From NCBI RefSeq assembly GCF_001039355.2, contig NW_019776157.1, positions 141,593 to 205,592 of the forward strand: a stretch of 64,000 nucleotides of DNA. The letters are read 5' to 3'. The stretch's first letter is position 1; every line of letters begins with the position of its first letter. A model generated the notes under the pieces. The model was not told the DNA's origin. It was given only the letters and a program-made list of their open reading frames with translations, and made no database searches. A program made the translations under genes and the position numbers. Of this stretch, positions 21,636 to 34,100 are shown one piece after another. Source of the stretch: Lingula anatina. Taxonomy: Eukaryota > Brachiopoda > Lingulata > Lingulida > Lingulidae.

Positions 21636-24091
21636 TTATCTGGATTAGTCAGTATTTGCTTTTAATAAGTAAAGATTTGGGCCAGCAATGTTAACACTGT
21701 TTACAAATAGAAGTCATTTGTTCTTGATGAATTTATCAAATTATTTAGTGTTGCTTTGAAGGCAAGACATAAAAAGACTACTGATGTAAGATGTATTTTT
21801 TTATCTGTGACCTTTGCCACTAACTGTTTGAATGCTGCTGGTTGTTGCAGTTCATTCAAAGGAGCTAATTTTAGCTGAACAGTAACAGCTGGTCTTTTTT
21901 TTTTCTCTACAACAATGCACTGTTTAAATCATAGTTATTTTTTGTCTGACATAATAAATTTAGCTCCAGAAATAGCTTTGCCTACACAACAGTATTGTGT
22001 AATGGCCCTGATTTAGCAACAATATCATAAAGATGTGTGAAAGGCTGCTTGCTGTGAGGCTGCAGTGAACCTCACCAAGTTTTCAAATATTGGTAACCTT
22101 CTGGACTGTTGGTGGTGTTTGAAGTGGTGTTGTTTAAGCTGATATTCCACTTTGATGCGACCACTCTAATTTTGAATAAGTGTATGGGAGTTCAGTGGTC
22201 TTGTAAGAAGATTACACCGAAAGAGAGTCATTGTCTGGATACTTATATTAATTTATAAAGGTCTACATATTTTCCAGTGATAAAATTCAGTAGTCAAACC
22301 TAAATCTTTTAGTTAGAAATGAAGGCAATTTATTATTTTTGTGATGAGAATTAATAAATAATTAATTTAATTTTGAGGACACCAAAGTAATCTAGGAGAA
22401 TCTGCATCTGAGTATCATTATAAAAATAATTTTTTTCACATTTATAACAAAATGTCTTAGGGTTGCCAAGTAATAAGTACTGTAGGTAAGTATATAGGAT
22501 AGGCAGGTGTTTTAGAGACAGGATCAGGTACTCCAACAACAAAAAATTAACAGATCAATGATGACTCATAAAAGTACTAGTACCAGCTTAGTGAAAATTG
22601 GTCAATAATGAAATCTCATTAGTAGTCTTCAAAATGATTTGTGACAAAAGATTAACTGTACATTACCTTGGATTAATTGAACATGGGCAAATATTAAGTA
22701 ATGCATTTGGTCATTAACCTTGGGAATTTTGAGCACAAATGTGGAATTTATTATATTGGTTTTTTAACATTTTGATCAACAGTTGACCATGTCTGATGAT
22801 TTTTTAATATTTTTTTATTCTTTTTTTATTTTTTATTTTTTTTTTTATTGNCCAGGACACAAATACCACGGAATGGCCCTTATCTGGATTAGTCAGTATT
22901 TGCTTTTAATAAGTAAAGATTTAGGCCAGCAATGTTAACACTGTTTACAAATAGAAGTCATTTGTTCTTGATGAATTTATCAAATTATTTAGTGTTGCTT
23001 TGAAGGCAAGACATAAAAAGACTACTGATGTAAGATGTATTTTTTTATCTGTGACCTTTGCCACTAACTGTTTGAATGCTGCTGGTTGTTGCAGTTCATT
23101 CAAAGGAGCTAATTTTAGCTGAACAGTAACAGCTGGTCTTTTTTTTTCTCTACAACAATGCACTGTTAAAATCATAGTTATTTTTTTGTCTGACATAATA
23201 AATTTAGCTCCAGAAATAGCTTTGCCTACACAACAGTATTGTGTAATGGCCCTGATATAGCAACAATATCAAAAAGATGTGTGAAAGGCTGCTTGCTGTG
23301 AGGCTGCAGTGAACCTCACCAAGTTTTCAAATATTGGTAACCTTCTGGACTGTTGGTGGTGTTTGAAGTGGTGTTGTTTAAGCTGATATTCCACTTTGAT
23401 GCGACCACTCTAATTTTGAATAAGTGTATGGGAGTTCAGTGGTCTTGTTAGACGATTTCACCAAAAGAGAGTCATTGTCTGGATACTTATATTAATTTAT
23501 AAAGGTCTACATATTTTCCAGTGATAAAATTCAGTAGTCAAACCTAAATCTTTTAGTTAGAAATGAAGGCAATTTATTATTTTTGTGATGAGAATTAATA
23601 AATAATTAATTTAATTTTGAGGATACCAAAGTAATCTAGGAGAATCTGCATCTGAGTATCATTATAAAAATAATTTTTTTCACATTTATAACAAAATGTC
23701 TTAGGGTTGCCAAGTAATAAGTACTGTAGGTAGGTATATAGGATAGGCAGGTGTTTTAGAGACAGGATCAGGTACTCCAACAACAAAAAATTAACAGATC
23801 AATGATGACTCATAAAAGTACTAGTACCAGCTTAGTGAAAATTGGTCAATAATGAAATCTCATTAGTAGTCTTCAAAATGATTTGTGACAAAAGATTAAC
23901 TGTACATTACCTTGGATTAATTGAACATGGGCAAATATTAAGTAATGCATTTGGTCATTAACCTTGGGAATTTTGAGCACAAATGTGGAATTTATTATAT
24001 TGGTTTTTTAACATTTTGATCAACAGTTGACCATGTCTGATGATTTTTTAATATTTTTTTATTCTTTTTTTATTTTTTATTTTTTTTATTG
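21636..24091. repeat. Tandem duplication of about 1.2 kb in HUWE1 intron 1
   Basis: Bases 21636-22850 and 22880-24091 are copies of each other that differ by a handful of substitutions and one- to two-base indels. A single n at 22851 and 28 unmatched bases separate them. No gene is contained. With the n at the join, a haplotype duplication in the assembly is more likely than a young tandem repeat. Confidence 0.8.
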
Positions 24092-24178
24092 CATGAAGTC
24101 AGTCTTACCTGAAATTCAAAAGATGAATTGTGCCACAGGCTGACAGATTTGTTTATTAAATATATTGTGTATTTTCAG

Positions 24179-24227
24179 TTTCCCAAAGTGAAGATTATAT
24201 TGAAGTTCAAGATGATATGAAATCAAG
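24179..24227 (+). other. HUWE1: HUWE1 5' UTR in the second exon
   Basis: Forty-nine bases between the acceptor AG at 24177-24178 and the start codon at 24228. It contains an in-frame stop for the short upstream frame that starts in the first exon. Confidence 0.55.
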
Positions 24228-27200
24228 ATGAAAATAGATAGAACAAAACTCAAAAAAGGCAACTCAGAGTTGGTGAGACAAAAATTATGTATTATCTTTA
24301 ATGCTTCAAAAGAAAAAAATTGAAGTAATCAGCACTAAGGAGATAGAAATGAAAATAGTTATAATTTTTTTTTTAATATAAAAGTATTTTGTGTATTGTA
24401 AGCTGATGTTATGAACTGTTATATAGTATAAACTCACAAACAACTATTTGTTGCAAACTATACACTAAAGATTTGTTATTATTTTTTCTATTTTTTAGCC
24501 GGCAGAGTGCAGAAATCTCATAGATAAATTGAAAATTTGTGGACGCGATGGCTTGGTTACAGAGCTTCAGAAAGTGAAAACATGGACCTATGGCAAGGTA
24601 AAGAATTTCACTTATTTTGTCTGTTAAATGTGCGAGTACAATCATGTTCACAACCAGGCACCTTGGAATTGACATTGTATAATTGACATCAGCACAACCA
24701 GGGGTGGGATTGAATTGATTAGAATGAATCTGACCAATATTTTGTGATATGATTATTGGGATGAAGTTGTGCATCACTTCTAAATATGATTTAAATATTT
24801 ATACTAATACCTAATTGATGACAAATGAGGCAATTTATTTTACCCAAAGGATTATAGACAGCCTAAAGATAAGTATTTTTCATTTTCATTATCCAAAGGA
24901 AACTACATTTAGCATTGAACTGTTTCTAGGGTATGATATTATATATATATGGTACTGATAACATAAATATTCAATTAATTTCAGTGTGAGTTGTTCCACT
25001 GGGCAGATGTCCTGGATGTGTTTGATGAGGTGTTGGAGAAAGCCTGCAGGAAGGAGCAGGACAAGCAGTGGGTCCTGCCATGTGACATGGAGGGGAATGA
25101 AAAGGTAATACCTTAGGATGACAATGCTTAGATGATATTCTTGATGATATTCTGTGCCCTCTTAACCAAAATCATGTCAAAGACTTAGACACTTGTTTGT
25201 TACCAGTGTTGATTGATTACCCTGTAGGTAGAGATCAATGAATAGGTAATATCGGATTTATTTGAAAATCTGGATGTTTGACCCCCTTCCCTCTCCCCAA
25301 GGCCTTTGGCACTTGCATTTTCAAGGTTTTTTAAAGGTTCACTTTGGTCTAAGAGTTGGATAAATAAAAGATATATAAATAAGTAAAATAACAATATTTA
25401 AAATGAATGAATGTATGAGTGACTAGGTAAGTAGATAAGCATAGTAACTAAATAGTTTAAATAAAGCCAGTACATTGAGAGGGTTAGAATGTTAATCAAA
25501 AGCATACAGAGTCTTCTCAGCAGGAGCCAGACATTTTATTGCTCTTAGCTGTATTCTCTCAGGAGATGATGTTAAATACGGTATAAGGTCAAAATAGTGA
25601 TGAATGTCTCCAGAGATCTTGAGCTACTTCTCCAGTGGGCAAGTACTAGGAGTCTGGAGTTTTTCAAATCCATATTAAAACCTTCACCACTGTGGTATAA
25701 GTTGAAAAAATAATGAGATATTTGTGAAAAAATGATACATATTGATCGATTTAAAGGTCATTGTTTTTTATTGCAAAGCACTTGTACATATTGGGCAAGC
25801 AGTACTTGCTGAACGAGGAGATTGCGAATGAGGCTGTTGTGAAATAAACTTTTTTGATGGGTCTTCAGGTGCCATATCTGCAATCTGAAAATGCTTGATC
25901 CCTCAACAAATGCCACCCCCTTCAGTTGATAATAGCGTGCTCTTCTCTCTTTGTAGACATGGTCATGTTATTTGTGATGTTGTTTATTGATTTTACTGTG
26001 TACGGGTCCCTATTGCCAAGTTACAGCACAAATTCTGAAAATCCCAATGGACATATAGTGCATTAGATTATTGGGCTGATTATGATAGAAGAGATGAATG
26101 GAGACATTGTTGAATTTTATAATGTTGAACTATATTGGTATAGATATTAAATATATATACTTATTCATCAGATATTATTCTAAGCATTTATATGACATAC
26201 CATGCTCGCCTGGATATCTTTCAGCTAAAATAGTGGGGATGATTTTATTCAAATTTGAAAGACTGAATAAATGATCAAATTGGCAAAAAAATTTAAAAAA
26301 AAATACTTTGATTTCATACACCAAACAAATTGATTTGTATTTGCCTGATTAAAATCCACTGTTATGTATTGGACAGAAATTCACTGTGCTGAGTTGAATC
26401 CAGACATCCTGTCTGTTATTGATATGAATGTAGGTTTGAGGCATATGTAAGTTATATGGGTAGGCAAGAGAAGAAAACATTTACTGCATGTTGAAGCAGA
26501 AAAAAATTTCGTAATACAGGAAAAGTGTTGCTATAGAAACTAAGCTTTGGCTTGAACATAAATATCATTTCCTTAGATATAAGGGCTTCAACGATGAGAT
26601 GCATGTTACTGTCATCCTCATGCCATTTAAAATGTCATGCAGCTAAATGTTTTTCACGTGTAATTTTGTAAATTGAGAAATAGCCCGCAGTTCGGTGTAT
26701 ACAGTTACAGCCAAAAATATCTTGGCTGATTAAGCAATTATTTTTGTTTTTGCCCAAAGGGTAAAAATATTAAAATAATGCTAGTTATTTGTATTTTATG
26801 CAAAATAAATATTTAAACAATTATTTGAAAAAAAATTTTCTTGTCAGACCGACTAAGACTTATTGGCAAAAGATTCTAGAGTAAAAACTTGGTGTAAGCA
26901 TGATTTTTACCTGATAAAATTGAAAATCTATTTTATTTTTATTAGTTGTTTTCAGCCTCGACGTGTCCCCTACATCTCTAGTCATAAAGCCACCAAACCA
27001 TTTCTTCCCACTTCTTTGTAACAACCAAAAATCATGTCTGTTGATATCAACAAGTATTAAAAATTGCATTGTATTATATCAGGAGAAGGACCTGTTACTG
27101 AGCGTGTTACAGTTCACAGCCTTACTGATAGAGCATAGCTTCTCCCGTCACCTGTACAACTCTATGGAGCACCTGACCACCCTGCTGTCCTCCAGTGATA

Positions 27201-30200
27201 TGACAGTGGTCCTTGGGGTCCTTAACCTGCTCTATGTCTTCAGGTAGGATGATCAGCTATGGTGATTTCATAATGTTGATAATTGCTGGAGATAAAACTG
27301 GGGGAATATGATTAGGGGATAGTTGTTTAATGTTTAATGTATGCCACTCTGTATTTGTCATTTATGAGAAGTCAGTGAGATGTGATTCTAGAGGTTGTTC
27401 TTCCTTGATATTCAGTGTTAAGTTAAGTGAGTAATTGCACTGATTGAAAAATTGCACTGCTCGCATCTAGGAAAGATATTTGAAAAATGTTTGTTTCTCT
27501 TATTTTTAGCAAGAGGTCCAACTTCATAACCCGCCTGGCTGCAGATAAAAAGCAAGCCTTGATTGTCAGGCTGACACACCTGGCAGAGGTTAGTACCATA
27601 GATCTAATTAATTCCCTTTGAGAGCTTGAAGGATGGGTGCTGTTATATATTAATGGTAGATTAAGTGGAATAGACCTTCACTGTTTTCAATCAGTGGGTT
27701 CAATTATGTGTGAGATTTGAAATCTGCATCCACCTGTGATTGTTATTTATTTATTTTTTTAGTTATTGATATATATTTATACAAATTTTCACCTTATTGG
27801 TGTGAAAGATTTATCTTGTGTTTAAGATTTTTGAATGGCATATTTGTCTTGAATTCCAGAGTTGGGGTGGCAAAGACAATGGTTTTGGTTTAGCGGAGTG
27901 TTGTCGTGATCTTCCAATGAGTGTGAGTATAAGAAAACACTTACCTTGTTTTAGTAATAGAAATTTAGTCTAACACTAAAGAAATGACACTAAAGAAATG
28001 AGGTTCATTTGATTTTTTTTTCCAATTAATTTAGACAAATAGAGTTTAGGCTGTAAGAGTGAATATGGTTTGGATGTCAGAAATACCAATCATACTATTA
28101 TCATACGCATAGTATTTAAGTATTTTAGAAGATTGATAGTGTTAAAGCATAATGCTACTGCTACAGAATAATGTTTTCTCTTGGTGAGGAGTATGATACA
28201 CAGTCATCATTGTCTTAATGGACTTCAGATGTTTTGTTATTATGTCAATAATTGTGAAAATGTATTCTTTTCCAATAACAGAGCTATCCCAGCACTGCCA
28301 CCACTTTACACTTTGAGTTCTATGCTGAAGCTGCTGAAGAAAAAGCAGGAAGCAAGAAGGTATTTAGTCTAAACCAAGAGTCATGCAAATGTTAAAGTGA
28401 GAAATAAATTGCTAATCATATTGGTATAATTTAGCTGTATAGTCCTTCCAGTGCATTGTTAACCATTATTTTAAGAGGAGAAAGTTTGTTGTTACCTTCC
28501 TAAACCCACTCCAAACCCCTCCTTCACTAAAAGTGCATTGAGTGTGAAAATAATTTGTCACTTTCACATGTAGAAATGACACATTGTCCATTTTCCATAA
28601 ACAACATCTAAATCTTATCCTTTGGAAAATGGTCTCTCTGCAGTTGATTTCATCAAATAATATCTTATAATCGTAACTTGAAAGTCTAATATATTTGAGA
28701 GAACAGTTTCATTAGTTCTGTATGTATCAATTCAAATTATCAATTCAAAATATACCCACATATTTTACAAGCTCTTGATTAAAAAAAAAAAAAATTTGAA
28801 TCTGATATATTTATTATCCAGAATACTTCTACAGTGTTGAATACTATCCACATAGAGGGTGTGGACCAGATCCAGAAACTGCCTTCCCAGATAATGGAGG
28901 ACCTGCTTGCCAAATTCAATGTGCCAGAGGATAAAAAGGTACTATTATTTCATTTTGTCCTAAGCTTTAAATTGACATAGTACATAGTAAATTTTAAAGG
29001 TTACATGTATTAGCTTCCATTTATTTCTGTTTAAATGGATTGCTGTATTTTTCCAAAAAGAATTGTAAATTTATAACATGACTTAATTATGAATTATACT
29101 AGAATATGTATCTTGTTTTCAATGGCATTTCTTCTTTGACATTTTGATTTAATTTATGATTGAAATTAAATGTAGATGTATTTGGACAATTTTAAAGATG
29201 AACAATTATATTTCAGGTCTTGCTGTTCACCCACATCAGATTAGCCCACTCATTCTCAAGACATGACAGAAGATTGAAGTGTGTGCAAGCAAGGTTGCAG
29301 GCTATTTCTATATTAGGTATTTGTAGTTTTGCTGTCAGGAGTTGTTTGGAGTTTGTTTTACACAGTTACCAACAAATATTGTTGGACTTTCTGTACACAG
29401 TTCAGGTCAGTGTTCTTGCCCATGGTTTTTCTCTAACCTGGTTTGGAAGTAGGATTTGATGCATACAAGAAGCATAATAGATTCAAAGTGGCCATTAAAA
29501 CTATGTTTTTGGAAAGGATTTTTAATGAATTTTTCAATGAAGGTGTAGAATGTTTTTAAATATTTGACTCATCCTTCTAATTAATTGCTACTGTTTTACT
29601 TGCAGTGTATTCTAATGCCATTCAAGACAATGTCAACTCATTGCTGTACACTGGTCTAATAGAAGAACTAGTGGACATTGTGGAGTTAAAGACTACTCAA
29701 CTAGTGGTAAGTCATGTGAAGTGATTCAATTAGGGACACCTAAACACCGAGTGAAAATATTGACATATCTTTATTCAGTAGTTTGTTCCAAAATTTGTCT
29801 GGTATAACCCAAGTTTTCCATAGTTAATTTTACTTACTGAATTAAATTTTATGTTGTAGGAAATAAAGGCAGCAGCACTGAGGACCTTGACATCCATCAT
29901 ACATTTAGATAGGAATCCAAAGTGAGTAAACTGGACCCCCCCCCCTTTTTTTTTTTGTGGAAGCAAAGTGATAAAAAAACAGAGTTCCAATCAGTCTCTT
30001 AAAAATGCTATAAGTTAACATTTCTCAGAATTTTCTTAAGAAGTGGGTTTATATTCACTTTCACGAGTTTATTCACTTTCACGAGTTTGCAGTTGGACTC
30101 CTTATTTTTGTGCCCCTTTGCCAATATTAACATTTTTTAAAAAAGGAAATGATATGTTTTATCAGTTAAGATGATAATTAAATTGTGAACATGCAAGACT

Positions 30201-31194
30201 GAATTTTATATTTCAGGTTGAATGCAATTATTGATGTAACTGGTGCTTCTTCCTACCATGGCTTTTTACCTGCTTTAGTCAGGAACTGCATACAACATAT
30301 GATAGGTAGGTGTCACCATGAAGTGGCTGTTACCAGTATTTTGGGTTATATTTGCACTAAAATGATAAAGCATCAAAGGACAAAAAAGAAACATTCACTA
30401 ATCTAACAACCATTGCTTCCTGATGTAACATTTGATAAGGTAATTTTCTGAACAAAATGCTTTGGATCAAAGTAAGAGCATTGGTTGTTTTAAATTGTAT
30501 TATCAGCTATTATTTAATACAAATAGTGGTTGCTTGGTTGTCTTGTTTTGTATCATATTTAGTTCAGAAGTATTCTGTTTAATTTTGTAGATCCACAGTT
30601 GGATCCCTACCCACAGCCATTTGCCACAGCACTCTTCTCCTTCCTGTACCACTTAGCCAGTTATGAAAGTGGTAAGTAGCTCGCTCGCTCTCTCTCTCTC
30701 TCTCTCTCATATTCTTCTGTTATTTAGGAAAATGCTAATCTTTTGTTTTTCATTAATTTTTCATTTATTTATTTTTTATCAGGTGGGGAGGCCTTAGTGT
30801 CCTGTGGTATGATGGAGTCCTTACTCAAAGTAATCAATTGGTATGGGGATGGACAGGAACACATCACAGTGAGTGTCTCTGTAACTGTTTGCTTGTCAAC
30901 GAAGTAGTTTGCAGTTGTGAAATGTTGGAGATTTTTACATAAGTCTATGAGGAAAAAAGTGCCATGATAAATGGAAAGGATTAAAATAATGATAATCTTG
31001 TATGCCTTGAATATAATTGTAGGCCTGCGAGACTTATTGTATACAATTTGTACATGAACATCTGATTAATAAAAGTTGTTGTTTGGTTTCAGTTTGTGAC
31101 CAGAGCTGTCCGAGTAGTGGACCTGATTACCAACCTGGACATGGCAGCTTTCCAGTCTCACCAGGGACTCACAGCATTCATCAACAGGCTGGAG
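24228..31194 (+). CDS. HUWE1: HUWE1 exons 1-15: N-terminal armadillo region (DUF908)
   Basis: Exons: 24228-24272, 24499-24597, 24985-25104, 27083-27243, 27510-27588, 27860-27922, 28282-28359, 28822-28938, 29217-29316, 29606-29706, 29860-29921, 30217-30305, 30591-30671, 30783-30868 and 31093-31194. Clear matches include [55 protein letters not shown] and [20 protein letters not shown]. This is the first arm of the solenoid, with residues 1-461 in this model. Confidence 0.93.
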
Positions 31195-34100
31195 GTAAGA
31201 TAGTTAGGAGGCTACTAAAGATATTTGTACTTAAGACAGCAGATTTGGTGGTTTAAGTACCATTATTACCAGCTCGGAAGAGGGATGGGGCAGAGTAGGG
31301 AAAAAAAATTTTTTCTCTTTGACAAATATGGCTTGAATGTATAGTTATAACCAAATATATATTATTGTGCAGTGGTAAATTTAAGATATCTCTTCAAATA
31401 CCCATTATTTTTATTCGTGAATGGGTCTTGAGACTGTATGGCATATTAAGATGGTGACTTGTCTGTTGGTTAAATAGAATTCAATTTAAAACCTAGATGG
31501 TGGTTAGGTTTCTGTCTCAGTGATGAATTAATACCAAAGACAAGCATATGTCTGATCATAGTGCTGACAGAAGTATGATTCTGAGAGCAATTTAAGTACC
31601 CAAAACAATTCAAAAGAAAACAAAGTGAGGAGTTATATTAAAATTGAAGATGACTGCTGTAGTTTGACATTTAATGATAGGTACTGGAAAGATGTTGAGA
31701 GTCTCATAGAATAATTTTTCCTCATCAGCATGAAGTTGAAATCTGCCGTAGAGAACAACCTTTTGTCATCCGACCCACCAGGAGTGAGTCCATCTCCAGT
31801 ATTGAGTACCCCCACTCTCCCATGTCCCCGGGGAGGTCAGCCACCACCACCCCCATGGACACCGACCATGTTACCATGACAACCAGTGCGTCATCAGTGG
31901 AGGGCACAGAGGACCACAGTGGAACTACTGCTGCTGCAGCTGCGGGCGTCAACCAGGGTGCTTCGACTTCAACTGGGACAGACAATGAGACTGTTTCTTC
32001 ACAAAAGACATGTGAACTGCCGGATTACAGTGCAGCCAAAACAGGTATGATCTTGTTGGTCTTTTTGTTGACTTTAGTGAGCACTAGTTGCAAAGATTGA
32101 ATAAATCTCAACATATCTTTAGTTGAAGATTGGATTTATGATTTGGCAGTTTTCTCGTGTTGTGTATTGATTGCTGTAGTTGCACACCAGTTTTGCATAA
32201 TTGATGTAGAGATGCTGGATGAGATCTCTGGAGATTTCAGTATCTTGTGAGATTACACTGGAGTAAAGATGGGATTAGCTTCAGTTTGGTTACATGTGTA
32301 CGGAAAATCCTCAGTCATCCTATAAAGTAAAGCATTTTGTATTTTAGGAACTCCGTATTTTGAAAATGTAGATGATACCATGTTGTATCAAAACAATTTG
32401 ATATTTTTATGGGCATTTTGAACCTAAGTGTTGTTATATTTCATTTTGTCAGGTTTATATAGATACTCTTGTTAACTTTAAATCTATACAGTTTACAATC
32501 TTAGTGTGTGATAAAATGGAGATATTACAGTTGGCTTCATCTTGGATATTCAGGTTTTCAGTGCTTCCCCCAGAGGGCTGCCCTCTTGAAGTCTATGTTG
32601 AATTTCTTGAAAAAAGCAATTCCTGATCCAGCATTCTCGGAGAGCATTAGACATTGTGAGTAGCTCTTTAAAGTCAGTTATTTTTTCCCCAACAGATATT
32701 AGCTAACAACTCAGACTTCATCATCATCATCATTACGTACTGAATAATGACACCAGATATGCATCTTATTCCTCAGACCAACACATAATAAAATGTCAGT
32801 CTTGATGTTTTATCTTGTATGTTAATTCTCTTCCATAGATCATTGCCTTTTAAAGTTTAAGTAAAAATTTAGAAAGTTGCTAGATTTTGCATAAAATATT
32901 CAGAAGCAGGAGAAATTTAAAGATGGGAATGATTTCTTACTTTTCTAGCATTCCAATCAGGTTCTTCACTATACTAGAAATTGAGTACAACGTACAATGA
33001 TTGCGAGTTCATTACAAAGTTTGTTGGTTTATTTTCAGTGATGGATGGCTCTCTGCCAAGATCTCTGAAACATATTATTAGCAATGCAGAGTACTATGGA
33101 CCTTCTTTGTTCCTGTTAGGTAAGAATGGAAAGTGGGATTCATGATGTGCTCTCCTGGGTCATATTGAACACATGACTGATGACATACATGTTGTAATAT
33201 GATAAATGAATGTTTACTATTAGTAATCCTTCTACATATTTGTCTGTTTTACAGCAAAGCAAGTTATAATTTCTATTTGTAGTTTGGATAAAGTTGGCCA
33301 TATTTCCAAATTGATATTGTTGTCCAGAATACCTCAGTTGAACTTTATTTAAAACCAAATAAAAAATTGCTGGAGTTATAAAAACATATTTAGGTTGTAT
33401 TAAAAAAAAACGGAATAAATTATGCTCTTTTGTATATAATATAAAAGTGGATTTACCATGTATTTTTATTATTTTTATTTTTTAGCCACAGATGTTGTGA
33501 CAGTGTATGTATTCCAAGAACCCTCTCTCCTCTCCTCTCTACAAGATAACGGACTCACAGATGTCGTCTTACATGCTTTGCTCATTAAAGATGTAAGCAT
33601 TCATTTTATGTCTCCTCCATCTCAGTGTACCACAAACTTTCATAGCCTCATTTATAACAAGAAAGAAGGCAACAAGGAATATTGATTGTTCGTGATTTGG
33701 CCAAACAAGGCCCCTTTTATTATATAACCCCACGAAATGGATTCCAATTTGCAATATCATGTTTTGGTAATTGATCAATCTTTATGAAATCATTATTTGT
33801 AAGTACGAACAAGCAGCCAGTCCGGTCAGTTAAAGCAAGTCCATCTAGATGAATCTCTGTCTTATATTTCAACTTCCTCACATTTGTCTCTCAAATCCAT
33901 CACCCAGGTCCCCGCCACCAGAGAAGTTCTTGCCTCTCTGCCCAATGTATTCAGTGCTCTGTGCCTGAACACCCGAGGCCTGCAGTCATTTGTGGAGTGC
34001 AAACCATTTGACCGTCTCTTCAAGGTGCTGCTCTCACCTGACTACTTACCAGCCATGAGGAGGCGGAGGAGCTCAGACCCACTGGGTATGGTAATCCATT

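Noticed and set aside
25590-25670. TGATGA in HUWE1 intron 3 as a C/D snoRNA
   Set aside because: No CTGA D box or terminal stem at a suitable distance.
32562-32655. Start of HUWE1 exon 17 at 32562
   Set aside because: It shifts the frame by one. The upstream acceptor at 32553 restores [11 protein letters not shown], which matches human HUWE1.
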